From Legionella septentrionalis (GTDB lineage Bacteria > Pseudomonadota > Gammaproteobacteria > Legionellales > Legionellaceae), in NCBI RefSeq assembly GCF_003989745.1, contig NZ_RZGS01000013.1, forward strand, positions 1 through 59,014: DNA of 59,014 nucleotides, written 5' to 3'. Under the pieces are notes generated by a model. The model was not told the DNA's origin. It saw nothing but the letters and a program-made list of their open reading frames with translations, and made no database searches. The position numbers and the translations under genes are program-made. How positions within the stretch are numbered: the stretch's first letter is position 1; each line of letters starts with the position of its first letter. This document shows positions 22,526 through 31,217 of the stretch, one piece after another.

Positions 22526-23029
22526 TCATTCACACGCCTCCAACACTTTGTCAATTTTTTCAGGCGTCAGATTTTCATGATATTCTTTGTTTACTTGCAT
22601 CATGGGGGCATTTACGCAAGCACCTAAACACTCAACCGAGCGCAGCGTAAAACGACCATCTGCCGTAGTCTCACCCAGATTAATGCCAAGCTTCGCTTCT
22701 AAGTAATTTACTACCTTGGCAGAACCACATAGTTGGCAGGATATATTGGTGCAAACATTAAGCAGATGGCGGCCAACCGGTTTATGCTCATACATGGTAT
22801 AAAAAGTAGCGACTTCATAAACTGCAATAGGTGGCATGTCTAAATAGTCAGCTATTGCGTCCATGAGTTCCTGAGTCAAGGATCCGTATTGTTCCTGAAC
22901 AATGCGCAACGCGCTCATGACGGCTGATTGTTTTTGATCAGCCGGATATTTAGCAATCCAGGCATCAATCTCTTGCATGCGTTCACTGCTGAGTAGCCGC
23001 CGCAGTAATTTTTCTGAGTTAGCAGACAT
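22526..23029 (-). CDS. nuoE: NADH-quinone oxidoreductase subunit E
   Basis: Thioredoxin-like subunit holding the N1a [2Fe-2S] cluster. Its four ligands are visible: Cys pair in VCTNISCQLCGS and Cys pair in ECLGACVNAPMM. 167 residues is the usual size. It lies between nuoD and nuoF with short gaps. Confidence 0.96.
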   Translation of the reverse strand: MSANSEKLLRRLLSSERMQEIDAWIAKYPADQKQSAVMSALRIVQEQYGSLTQELMDAIADYLDMPPIAVYEVATFYTMYEHKPVGRHLLNVCTNISCQLCGSAKVVNYLEAKLGINLGETTADGRFTLRSVECLGACVNAPMMQVNKEYHENLTPEKIDKVLEACE

Positions 23030-23100
23030 GTTCTAAACCTATCATTAAATAATTCTGTTTTAAGCCGTTACCCATTTTGACATTAAGCTCAAAACATAAC

Positions 23101-24354
23101 CTAACGGTCAATCTCTCCAAACACAATATCCTGGCTGGCTAAAATAGCTACACCATCCGCAAGCATGTGCCCTCTTACCATCTCATCATAACTTGATAAA
23201 TGAGCAAATCCGGGAGCCCGAATTTTGAGCCGATAGGGCTTGTTTGCCCCATCAGAAACCAAATAGATACCAAATTCACCCTTAGGCGCTTCTACGGCGC
23301 TGTACACTTCGCCACGCGGTAGGGTAAAGCCTTCTGTAAACAATTTGAAATGGTGTATCAACGCTTCCATATCATGTTTCATGACGCTGCGACGGGGAGG
23401 CACGACCTTGTTATCATCGAGTTTGACAGGACCAGGATTATTGCGTAGCCACTCAATGCATTGTCTAATGATGCGGTTGGATTGACGCAGCTCTGCCACC
23501 CGTACCAGATAGCGATCATAACAATCACCGGTTTTACCTACTGGAACGTCAAAATCGACTTTATCATAAGCTGCATAAGGTTGTTTCTTACGCAAATCCC
23601 ACGCTACACCGGAAGCTCTTAGCATAGGGCCGCTATAACCCCACTCCAGTGCCTGCTCGGGAGAAACTACGCCGATGTCTACTGTACGTTGCTTCCAAAT
23701 ACGGTTTTCGGTCAATAAGGATTCATATTCATCGACGCAACGAGGAAAACGCTCGGTGAATGCCCATAAAAAATCCAGCAAACTGCCCTGGCGGTTGGCA
23801 TTCATTTTCTCGACTTCACGTTCATTATGCCAGCGTGATGGTTTATATTGCGGCATGGAATCAGGCAGATCGCGCGCTACGCCACCTGGCCGATAATATG
23901 TAGCGTGCATGCGTGCCCCAGACACGGCTTCATAACAATCAAACAAATCTTCACGCTCACGAAAGCAATATAAAAATACTGTCATCGCACCAATATCCAG
24001 TGCGGTGGCTCCCAGCCACAATAAATGATTCAATACTCTGGTTATTTCATCAAACATGGTGCGGATATACTGCGCTCTGAGTGGCGCTTCAATGCCTAAT
24101 AATTTTTCCAGAGCACGCACATAGGCATGCTCATTGCACATCATGGATACATAATCCAAACGATCCATATAACCGATGCTTTGAATGTAAGGTTTACTTT
24201 CAGCCAGCTTTTCTGTGGCGCGATGCAGTAAACCAATGTGCGGATCTGCGCGGACAATGGTTTCACCATCCAACTCCATAACCAAACGGAGCACACCATG
24301 GGCCGCCGGATGTTGCGGACCAAAGTTCAGGGTATAATTTTGCAACTCAATCAT
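23101..24354 (-). CDS. nuoD: NADH-quinone oxidoreductase subunit D
   Basis: 49-kDa-type subunit that forms the quinone pocket with NuoB. The 417 residues show [16 protein letters not shown] at the N-terminus, [14 protein letters not shown], and the C-terminal [14 protein letters not shown] and DIVFGEIDR. The start overlaps the end of nuoC by 8 bases, so the two are coupled but not fused, unlike E. coli NuoCD. Confidence 0.97.
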   Translation of the reverse strand: MIELQNYTLNFGPQHPAAHGVLRLVMELDGETIVRADPHIGLLHRATEKLAESKPYIQSIGYMDRLDYVSMMCNEHAYVRALEKLLGIEAPLRAQYIRTMFDEITRVLNHLLWLGATALDIGAMTVFLYCFREREDLFDCYEAVSGARMHATYYRPGGVARDLPDSMPQYKPSRWHNEREVEKMNANRQGSLLDFLWAFTERFPRCVDEYESLLTENRIWKQRTVDIGVVSPEQALEWGYSGPMLRASGVAWDLRKKQPYAAYDKVDFDVPVGKTGDCYDRYLVRVAELRQSNRIIRQCIEWLRNNPGPVKLDDNKVVPPRRSVMKHDMEALIHHFKLFTEGFTLPRGEVYSAVEAPKGEFGIYLVSDGANKPYRLKIRAPGFAHLSSYDEMVRGHMLADGVAILASQDIVFGEIDR

Positions 24355-25033
24355 GGTTCACCCCTTGATGCGTATCAACGTAACGGTTGTCACTGCGGAT
24401 AACCTTCGGAACCAGAGTTCTGGGTTCGATGCTCACAGGCTCATATATAACCTTTTGCAACTGGGCATCGTAGCGCATTTCAACATGCCCAATGAGAGGG
24501 AAATCTTTGCGGAATGGGTGCCCTATAAAACCATAATCAGTCAAAATGCGGCGTAAATCCGGGTGACCTTCAAATAAAATACCATATAAATCATAAGCTT
24601 CACGCTCAAACCAATTTGCACTTTTCCAGATATGATGTACGGATGGCACAACCAAATGGGATTCTTCAATAAAAACTTTGACGCGCAATCTGTGGTTTTT
24701 AATGGTTGACAAAAAATGATATACCACAGCAAAGCGGGGCTTATTTAATGCGTAAGCTTTGGCTTCTAAAGGTTCCACGCCACGGGAAAAACCACTTTCG
24801 GTAGCCGACTCGGTTTCCCAGTCATATTCGCCATAATGCAAGTAATCAACTGCGCATACATCCATCAACTGATCAAAAGCAAACATTTCATGATTGCGTA
24901 ATTGCTGCAAAACACTCAGCAACGAAGGTAAGCTGCATTCAATCGTAACTTCCCCTACAGCTTCTTCGATGGATAACAGGGATGTAGACAGCTCAGTTTG
25001 TAAGGATTCAATTAAACGTTCACTTTTTGTCAT
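24347..25033 (-). CDS. nuoC: NADH-quinone oxidoreductase subunit C
   Basis: 30-kDa-type subunit of the connecting module. The 228 residues include the signature [26 protein letters not shown] followed by [10 protein letters not shown]. The ATG at 25033 follows AAGG. It overlaps nuoD by 8 bases and lies 129 bases after nuoB. Confidence 0.96.
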   Translation of the reverse strand: MTKSERLIESLQTELSTSLLSIEEAVGEVTIECSLPSLLSVLQQLRNHEMFAFDQLMDVCAVDYLHYGEYDWETESATESGFSRGVEPLEAKAYALNKPRFAVVYHFLSTIKNHRLRVKVFIEESHLVVPSVHHIWKSANWFEREAYDLYGILFEGHPDLRRILTDYGFIGHPFRKDFPLIGHVEMRYDAQLQKVIYEPVSIEPRTLVPKVIRSDNRYVDTHQGVNHD

Positions 25034-25162
25034 GTATTTATACCTTGATATGCTCAGAGCTCGCTGCCTTCTGGATTTTCAGTATGGATTACTTTGCCGG
25101 CAACAAGAGAGTTTTAATACAAACTCTTGGAATGGAATTTCCAGACCCTTCTACAAACAAAC

Positions 25163-25639
25163 CTAAGCCTCAATAACGGCTTTATTTTTAATCTTATTCT
25201 GCAACTGGATAATCCCGTACAACAAGGCTTCAGCCGTTGGCGGGCAGCCAGGTACATAGACATCAACCGGGACAATGCGATCGCAGCCACGAACTACAGA
25301 GTAAGAATAATGATAATAACCACCGCCATTGGCGCATGATCCCATGGATATTACCCAACGGGGCTCAGGCATTTGATCATAAACTTTGCGCAGCGCAGGC
25401 GCCATTTTATTGCATAAGGTTCCGGCCACAATCATCACATCAGATTGCCTGGGGCTTGGACGGAAAATAATTCCAAAGCGATCTAGATCATAACGGGCCG
25501 CACCTACATGCATCATTTCTACTGCACAACAAGCCAACCCAAATGTCATCGGCCACATGGAACCACTGCGCGCCCAACCCAGCAATTTATCGACCGACGT
25601 GGTAACAAAACCATTTTTTTGTAGTTCTGAAGCAGCCAT
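25163..25639 (-). CDS. nuoB: NADH-quinone oxidoreductase subunit B
   Basis: Carries the terminal N2 [4Fe-4S] cluster next to the quinone site. The tandem cysteines are in [12 protein letters not shown], with the others in [10 protein letters not shown] and [12 protein letters not shown] choose ATG 25639, which overlaps the nuoA stop as TGATG and has GGGAG upstream. This gives 158 residues; the frame is open further upstream inside nuoA. Confidence 0.97.
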   Translation of the reverse strand: MAASELQKNGFVTTSVDKLLGWARSGSMWPMTFGLACCAVEMMHVGAARYDLDRFGIIFRPSPRQSDVMIVAGTLCNKMAPALRKVYDQMPEPRWVISMGSCANGGGYYHYSYSVVRGCDRIVPVDVYVPGCPPTAEALLYGIIQLQNKIKNKAVIEA

Positions 25640-25998
25640 CACTCCCATTCCAGTGCCCCCCGCTTCCACTCATAAATAAAGCCAATCACCAACAAACCAA
25701 GGAAAATCATCATTGCAGAAAAACCAAACCAGCCGATTTTGCGCAATACTAATGCCCACGGGAAGAAAAACGCAGTTTCCAGATCAAAGATGATGAACAA
25801 TATGGCAACCAGATAAAAACGCACGTCAAAGGGGATGCGAGAATTTTCAAATGCCTCAAATCCGCATTCGTAAGGAGCGTTTTTTTCCGGATCGGGTTTG
25901 TGGGTGGATAACAAAGAACCAGCACCGAGCATAACAGCGCCCAGCCCCAGTCCGACTATGATAAATACAAGAACAGGCAAATATTCAGATAACATCAT
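25639..25998 (-). CDS. nuoA: NADH-quinone oxidoreductase subunit A
   Basis: Three-helix membrane subunit. The 119 residues show the conserved loop [27 protein letters not shown] and [14 protein letters not shown]. It is the first gene of the nuo operon, 17 bases after the tRNA-Leu gene, leaving little room for a separate promoter. The operon is therefore probably transcribed through secG and the tRNA, or from within them. Confidence 0.97.
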   Translation of the reverse strand: MMLSEYLPVLVFIIVGLGLGAVMLGAGSLLSTHKPDPEKNAPYECGFEAFENSRIPFDVRFYLVAILFIIFDLETAFFFPWALVLRKIGWFGFSAMMIFLGLLVIGFIYEWKRGALEWE

Positions 25999-26015
25999 TC
26001 GTATTGCTCATATAA

Positions 26016-26100
26016 TGGTGCCGAAGGCCGGACTCGAACCGGCACGGCTTTCGCCACCGCCCCCTCAAGACGGCGTGTCTACCAATTCCACCACTTCGGC
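26016..26100 (-). tRNA. leuU: tRNA-Leu (GAG)
   Basis: An 85-base cloverleaf with encoded CCA (26016-26018) and a long variable arm as expected for Leu. The anticodon loop TTGAGGG between CCGTC and GGCGG gives anticodon GAG. It lies directly downstream of secG, as leuU does in E. coli. Confidence 0.96.
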
Positions 26101-26179
26101 AAATCTCATCTCATCCTGTGACTGTAACAAAGTCACCCGTGCTCCAACACCATCCTTGATGAGGAAATAGAAATACTAT

Positions 26180-26500
26180 TTATTGCTTTGTACCATCAAC
26201 AGGTACAGGAATTTTATTGTCCGGGAGTGTAGCTTGCTTAGGTATAGCTTGCTGCTCAGCTTTTTGATATTGAGAAGAAACCATATAAGACAAAGACAGA
26301 CTCGTGACAAAGAATGTCAAAGCCAAACCACCCGTAAGCTTAAACAAAAATCCGCCAGTGCCTTGACTGCCAAACAGTGTATTGGAAGCGCCCGAACCAA
26401 AGGCCGCACCGATGTCCGCGCCTTTGCCATGCTGAATCAGCACCAAGCCAATTATCACAATGGCAATCACCACATGAACCATTAATACTAATTGATACAT
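26180..26500 (-). CDS. secG: Protein-export membrane protein SecG
   Basis: Auxiliary subunit of the SecYEG translocon. The 106 residues have two transmembrane helices (about residues 3-22 and 53-73) separated by the conserved loop [20 protein letters not shown], then a polar tail. The ATG at 26500 lies inside the last codons of tpiA (13-base overlap), so the two are translationally linked. Confidence 0.95.
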   Translation of the reverse strand: MYQLVLMVHVVIAIVIIGLVLIQHGKGADIGAAFGSGASNTLFGSQGTGGFLFKLTGGLALTFFVTSLSLSYMVSSQYQKAEQQAIPKQATLPDNKIPVPVDGTKQ

Positions 26501-27237
26501 TTCACTATTTCCACAAATTGTTGGGCATTAAGCGATGCACCCCCTACCAAACCGCCATCTATATCCGGCATGGCGAAAAGAGTGCGAGCATTTTCATCAT
26601 TGACACTGCCCCCATACAATATAGTCAATTTTTGCGCGCCTTCTTGGTCGTACTGAGCAACGAAGCTACGTATAAATTCATGAACTTCCTGAGCCTGCTC
26701 CGGCAATGCTGTTTGTCCTGTGCCTATTGCCCAAACAGGTTCATAAGCAACGATGCAATTCCTGAACACATGCGAGCCATTTTGGGTAACCGCCAACAAT
26801 TGGCGAGTTATCACGTCTTCAGTCAAACCTTGTTTTCGCTCTTCCAGGGTCTCCCCTACGCAAAGAACGGGTATCATATCATGATCTTTTACATGGTGGA
26901 ATTTTTCCGCAACAAATTTTTCACCCTCATGAAATAAATGGCGGCGCTCGGAATGCCCTATCAATACATATCGACAATGATAGTCTCTAAGCATAGGAGC
27001 TGAAAGCTCCCCTGTATAAGCACCTGCTTCCCGAGGGTAAACATTTTGTGCCCCCCAGCTCAAACTCGTGTTTGCAAGCAAGCTTTGCACCAAAGGTAAA
27101 TAAATTGCGGGAGGAAATACCACGCACTGCGCATCCATATTGCCAGGCAAAATTTGCAAAATGTCTTTTAATAATTGGGAAACGGTTTGTGCGCTTCCAT
27201 TCATTTTCCAATTGCCCATGACCATGGTTTGCTTCAT
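26488..27237 (-). CDS. tpiA: Triosephosphate isomerase
   Basis: Interconverts dihydroxyacetone phosphate and glyceraldehyde 3-phosphate. With ATG 27237 (preceded by GAGGAAGCGTC) the catalytic residues fall at Lys11 (GNWKMNG), His95 (IGHSERR) and Glu166 ([11 protein letters not shown]), matching the family; YGGSV binds phosphate. The frame is open 20 codons further up from 27297, but that extension has no support. 249 residues is normal. Confidence 0.97.
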   Translation of the reverse strand: MKQTMVMGNWKMNGSAQTVSQLLKDILQILPGNMDAQCVVFPPAIYLPLVQSLLANTSLSWGAQNVYPREAGAYTGELSAPMLRDYHCRYVLIGHSERRHLFHEGEKFVAEKFHHVKDHDMIPVLCVGETLEERKQGLTEDVITRQLLAVTQNGSHVFRNCIVAYEPVWAIGTGQTALPEQAQEVHEFIRSFVAQYDQEGAQKLTILYGGSVNDENARTLFAMPDIDGGLVGGASLNAQQFVEIVKCIN

Positions 27238-27361
27238 GACGCTTCCTCGTGATTCCTTAAATTCATGCATTGAGTAACGCAGCATCTTAACAAACACCCG
27301 GCATAATGCAAATAATAAAAATTCAAGTAAAACGATCCGGTAAGAATTATATTGGGAATGA

Positions 27362-27385
27362 TTGACTGCTAGTTTGTAGTCAATG
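27362..27385. promoter_or_regulatory. Inverted repeat upstream of tpiA
   Basis: ATTGACT and AGTCAAT form a perfect 7-base dyad with a 10-base spacer, about 125 bases upstream of tpiA. On the minus strand a TATAAT follows a few bases later, without a good -35 at 17 bases. It may be an operator; no regulator is identified. Confidence 0.25.
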
Positions 27386-27510
27386 CCAAATAGGCCGCGA
27401 AGAGCTTTCCAATTTCAGCAAAGAAAATATCATGGCTTGAAAATAAGGTGGAAAAATAGATAAAAATATCTCCATCGAGCAAACCCTATTTTAGATGTAG
27501 TTCACTACGG

Positions 27511-29757
27511 CTACTTATTATTTAGTTGGGGCAGTTCTTGCTCTTCTTTGTTTGCGTCAGGCCTAATGTCACCCTCATTTAAATAAGGCTCCAACGCAGT
27601 TTTTACTCCGCTCAGTTTTTCTTTATAAGTTTGCGTAGGGCCTGGTGGGTCTGTCAGTAAATCAGTTAACTTGTACCCGAAAGCATGAAATGTGGCTGTA
27701 AGCAGAAGCCCCGGAAGCACACCGGTTAGTATAATGCCCACAACTGCAAGACCAAATAAAACTTTTCGTCCTGCCAAACTTGTGTCTTCTTTGATAAGGG
27801 CAAAATTTTTCTCATTTTCCGGAGAAAAAAATGCCCTGACTTTCGCTTCAGGAGAGCGGTTGTGATCATATAAAATTCCTTGCAAAGGTGCTAAGTGACT
27901 AGCATCCTTATGATTGCTTTTTAATGCATTTATATAAGAATTGGTCATCTCAAGCAACTCATCTACAGCCCAGTTAAGTTTTTTGTTTTTTTCAACTTCC
28001 CGGTTAATGAGCTCGCCATTTGTTAATCCCTGACCTACAGTAGAAGATGACTGGGCCAGAAAATCTTTGTATGCATTAATTTTGTCCTGGGTAGTTGCAG
28101 AACCTTCCAGCAACTGGGCTGCTTGTTGTGCAATTTGTATTATTTCTTCCCGCTTGGTTTTCTCTAAAATTCGATTGTCAGCCGTCACCTTCGCTTTTAA
28201 ATCTTGCAATTCTTTAATAGCGCGGTATTCTTCCTTAAAAATATCACCGTTTTTTCTATTACTGTTAGGAGCTGTTTCGTCTAAATATTTTTCACATTGT
28301 TTAAGTTTTTCCAGTGGGCTTATGTTTTGCTGCATGAGCACAGCCAAGTCTGCCCCCACCCGCTGCGCCTCTGCATCAGGGCTTAAATTCTGCGCAACCG
28401 CCAAAACTTCCGCAGCACGATCAGTAAACCGTTGATGCAGATTATCCATCAGCCCAATGTTGGTGTTGTAGCCTTTGGGCACTTTTTCATACATGTAATT
28501 CTGGTATTTAATTACTTTTGCCGCATTGTCTAAACCTTCATCGCGTAGTTTCTCCAAATTAATACGAAGGTTTTCCTCTTGCTCATCCTTGCGCATTGCA
28601 AACAATTGTCCCAGCAAAGGCAAATCCTGGGTCACCGAAAGCTTGGCAATATCCTCCTCCAAATCTTTAAGCCCTCTTGCCACCTTAAGGTCAAAAAGAG
28701 TGCTTTTATCCTGCAAAGAAACCTGCTTTTCATCATTATGAGTAACACTTGGAGTTTTATTATCCCTGGCATAAATTTCAGGGTTTTGAGCAACACCATG
28801 AGGGTGCCTGGCGTATTCTTCTTCGCTCAATGCAAACACCTCATCTAACACTTTAGAAAAATTTTCCGCAGCATAAGATGATGCCTCACTGCCGCCATGG
28901 CCATCAAATACACCTAAGGCAAATGCGTTTTCCCCCACATTGGCAATGGCAACGGAAATATTATCCCCTGAACCATCCTTTGTCGCTTGCAAAGCCAGCT
29001 TTCTTGATAATTTATCCGGCGACTGGAAGCCAGGCTCGTCTAAATGTTGCAAACATTTCAGCAGATAAGCTTCATGTTCTTCTTTTGACTGCTTATTGGC
29101 CCCGGCCCCATCTGTAAAACCATCGCATGTGGTGATTACTTGGATTGAGGCAATTTGCTTTACATCAAGCTTAAGCTCACCCGCCAGATCCTGTACGTTA
29201 TTAATGTCGATGCGGGCATCGGCACAAACTCCAGTAAACTCATGATCCCCAAGCGCCCGGGCAACTGCGAGGCGGCCCCCAACCCGATATTCCCCAAAGA
29301 CTTTTGCAACAAAACCCCCAGCTTCTTTGATTCTATTTTGTTCAGTTTCATCACCGGGTTTATGAGTGATCTCATTAAGCCTTTTCACCCCCAAAGGCTT
29401 GCCTTGTTGGTCATAAAAAACAGCGAAACTTACGGCATCACCCAAAGTCGCTGTGATAAAATTGCCTTTTTTATCGCTAAGCGTCGTTGATACCGTAGTA
29501 CCATCCTCAATTTGCTGCTCGCGGACCCCTTGATCAATTACTTTAAGCGCCGTCCACATGCGCTGCCGGGCTTGCTCCGGGCTGAGTGCATCGAATTTTT
29601 CATCTAATTGATGGATTGCCAGGGCGTCTTCCTGGCTATTTCGTTTGCCAATGGTTTCGAAAAAACCACTTGCAAGGTTTGCGCCTAGAAAAGATGAGTG
29701 TACGCTGGCGCTATCAGGTTTGGATATAATGGTCGTTGGTGTTACGGTAACAGGCAT
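27511..29757 (-). CDS. PP2C-like Ser/Thr phosphatase with displaced DGHGG motif, probable effector
   Basis: The first 310 of 748 residues carry PPM/PP2C motifs: RNSQEDA (39-45), GTTVSTT (86-92), LGDAVSF (105-111), HKPGDETEQNRIKEAGG (132-148), GRLAVARALGD (161-171), TTCDGFTDG (209-217) and GSGDNISV (262-269). GVFDGHGG, which normally follows the EDA motif, comes last (282-289) with its helix. All metal-binding acids appear present, so activity is plausible. The rest is mainly helical and coiled, with a hydrophobic segment at about 666-694 and a C-terminus containing KEEQE. No signal peptide is seen. It sits between tpiA and glmM in an accessory block and is divergent from the ATP-grasp gene. 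A Dot/Icm-type effector role is inferred. Confidence 0.8.
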   Translation of the reverse strand: MPVTVTPTTIISKPDSASVHSSFLGANLASGFFETIGKRNSQEDALAIHQLDEKFDALSPEQARQRMWTALKVIDQGVREQQIEDGTTVSTTLSDKKGNFITATLGDAVSFAVFYDQQGKPLGVKRLNEITHKPGDETEQNRIKEAGGFVAKVFGEYRVGGRLAVARALGDHEFTGVCADARIDINNVQDLAGELKLDVKQIASIQVITTCDGFTDGAGANKQSKEEHEAYLLKCLQHLDEPGFQSPDKLSRKLALQATKDGSGDNISVAIANVGENAFALGVFDGHGGSEASSYAAENFSKVLDEVFALSEEEYARHPHGVAQNPEIYARDNKTPSVTHNDEKQVSLQDKSTLFDLKVARGLKDLEEDIAKLSVTQDLPLLGQLFAMRKDEQEENLRINLEKLRDEGLDNAAKVIKYQNYMYEKVPKGYNTNIGLMDNLHQRFTDRAAEVLAVAQNLSPDAEAQRVGADLAVLMQQNISPLEKLKQCEKYLDETAPNSNRKNGDIFKEEYRAIKELQDLKAKVTADNRILEKTKREEIIQIAQQAAQLLEGSATTQDKINAYKDFLAQSSSTVGQGLTNGELINREVEKNKKLNWAVDELLEMTNSYINALKSNHKDASHLAPLQGILYDHNRSPEAKVRAFFSPENEKNFALIKEDTSLAGRKVLFGLAVVGIILTGVLPGLLLTATFHAFGYKLTDLLTDPPGPTQTYKEKLSGVKTALEPYLNEGDIRPDANKEEQELPQLNNK

Positions 29758-29811
29758 TTTATTCTCACTTAAACCCCATAACTTACATAATAGTACAAAT
29801 TTTTTCCTATT

Positions 29812-29841
29812 ATTTTAAAAATCCAGTAGCATAAGAAACAA
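29812..29841 (-). promoter_or_regulatory. Possible promoter of the PP2C-like gene
   Basis: Minus strand: TTGTTT (29836-29841), an 18-base spacer and TAAAAT (29812-29817), about 55 bases upstream of the ATG at 29757. The match is moderate in an AT-rich divergent region, so chance is possible. Confidence 0.3.
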
Positions 29842-29866
29842 GTTAAAATGGTTTTGGGTATCTTGC

Positions 29867-30664
29867 ATGAACAAGGTTAACTGTTATTATCAAAGTGCTT
29901 TAAAATTGCATTTGCCAGCACAACTATTACCGGAAATACAAGCTTGCAGAATTTCTCTTGGCAACAGACATTTTTATTTTTATCAAGGCTTAACCCCCTT
30001 CAACTCGTTTGTCAGCACCGATGTTAGCCGCAATAACTATTGTGTTAACAAATTATTGGAAAATGCGGATATCCCCGTCCCCAAAGCCATTGATGTACAT
30101 GTCAATGAGTTTAATGATGGTTTATTTAATAACAAACTTGCTCATTGCCCATATCCGTTACTTTTAAAACCACTTCATAAAACCAAGGAAAATTATGAAT
30201 GTTTTCTGGCGGACGGTCCCTCTGAATTAAAAGCACAACTTGCCAAATTTTTTAAATTTTCGGAATTCGTAATCGTTGAGGAATCATACAATCATTTGCC
30301 TTGGTACCGGGTTTTAGTGTGTTATGGAAAAATTCTTGGCGTCGTAAAACAAAATAGACAAGGTTCTTTTACTGCCATTGACAAATCTATGTGTAAAGAA
30401 AATAAACGTTTATTTAAATTAGCAGCAGCTGTCTTAAATTTAAATCTTGTGGAATTCTCAGTAGCCTGCCCGGATTTGCATACCCCACTCACGCTTACTC
30501 AAGGGGCCATTGTTGAGGTATACAATGATCCAGATGTGCATGCCTATGAACATCCATCTACCGGGATACCAATACCCGTAACGCAATCGATCTTGCGCCG
30601 TTTGATTTTCCGCCACCCGCTACCGTATTTGCAATGCATCATTCGCTCCCTTCGCAATCGATAA
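29867..30664 (+). CDS. Small ATP-grasp domain protein
   Basis: The 265 residues resemble the ATP-grasp core of glutathione-synthetase and cyanophycin-synthetase-like ligases. Residues 54-74 form the entry helix region (NNYCVNKLLENADIPVPKA). PLLLKP (97-102) gives the ATP-binding Lys101. EESYNHLPWYRVLVCYGKI (138-156) is the RxLV strand, and EVYNDPD (217-223) is the Mg-binding EVNxxP-like motif. Substrate unknown; the family joins carboxylates to amines or thiols. No partner ligase is adjacent. The ribosome binding site is weak (GGGT). It is divergent from the PP2C-like gene and looks AT-richer than the core genes. Confidence 0.75.
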   Translation: MNKVNCYYQSALKLHLPAQLLPEIQACRISLGNRHFYFYQGLTPFNSFVSTDVSRNNYCVNKLLENADIPVPKAIDVHVNEFNDGLFNNKLAHCPYPLLLKPLHKTKENYECFLADGPSELKAQLAKFFKFSEFVIVEESYNHLPWYRVLVCYGKILGVVKQNRQGSFTAIDKSMCKENKRLFKLAAAVLNLNLVEFSVACPDLHTPLTLTQGAIVEVYNDPDVHAYEHPSTGIPIPVTQSILRRLIFRHPLPYLQCIIRSLRNR

Positions 30665-30700
30665 TTTTGGAAATTCATGGATAGAAGCGGATGAACAATG

Positions 30701-30732
30701 TTTCTATACTTCCTAAGCAGGGAAACATAGAA
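30701..30732 (+). terminator. Imperfect hairpin after the ATP-grasp gene
   Basis: TTCTAT..TTCC pairs with GGAA..ATAGAA around TAAGCAG, about 35 bases after the stop at 30664. There is one internal mismatch zone and no T-run, so function as a terminator is uncertain. Confidence 0.35.
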
Positions 30733-30844
30733 GTTGGAATGAATGTGGCATGGCTACATGCTGGGGGAATTAGATAAAATTGTAATTCTTATTCAGCATT
30801 TACATATATATAGAGAGTAGGGATCTAATGCTTTGTTGCCGGAA

Positions 30845-30891
30845 TTTACATTTAACAGGTTATGTAAATCTCTAAATGCCAAATAACCTGT
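30845..30891 (+). promoter_or_regulatory. Two mutually exclusive stem-loops
   Basis: Stem A: TTTACAT (30845-30851) with ATGTAAA (30862-30868). Stem B: ACAGGTTAT (30855-30863) with ATAACCTGT (30883-30891). Both are perfect and share bases 30862-30863, so only one can form at a time. Stem B is followed by ACCTTTTATAT. The layout resembles an attenuator or an extended operator. Confidence 0.3.
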
Positions 30892-31217
30892 ACCTTTTAT
30901 ATCCCCAGCATAAAAGTTAATAAATTTGCTGTAATCGTTTAACAAATTTCTAGTCCTGATCATATTTTATTTAGAATCCTGTGTTTCGGCTATGTTAACA
31001 ACTAAAGACTATTGTTACCTCATAAATAACGTTGCCTGAATGCAACCACGGTATTGACGAAATTTACTATCTTATGATTAAAATTTTTAACTGCAGGCAG
31101 TTGTTAATAATTTTTGAAACCGTTTAAAACTATCCAAAAAGCTGTATTTTTTTTATTAAAATATAAAAATTGATTTTTCTGAATATTTTTTATACAATTT
31201 GCTTTTTGGATAAATTT

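Larger units (their letters stand above)
30665..31217. other. 553-base intergenic region, AT-rich, with several inverted repeats
   Basis: No gene is supported. It holds an imperfect hairpin (30701-30732), a pair of mutually exclusive stem-loops (30845-30891) and AACTGC-AG-GCAGTT (31089-31102) inside a wider TTAAC...GTTAA dyad about 120 bases before the CaaX gene. A T-run at about 31146-31154 has no stem before it. Confidence 0.5.
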
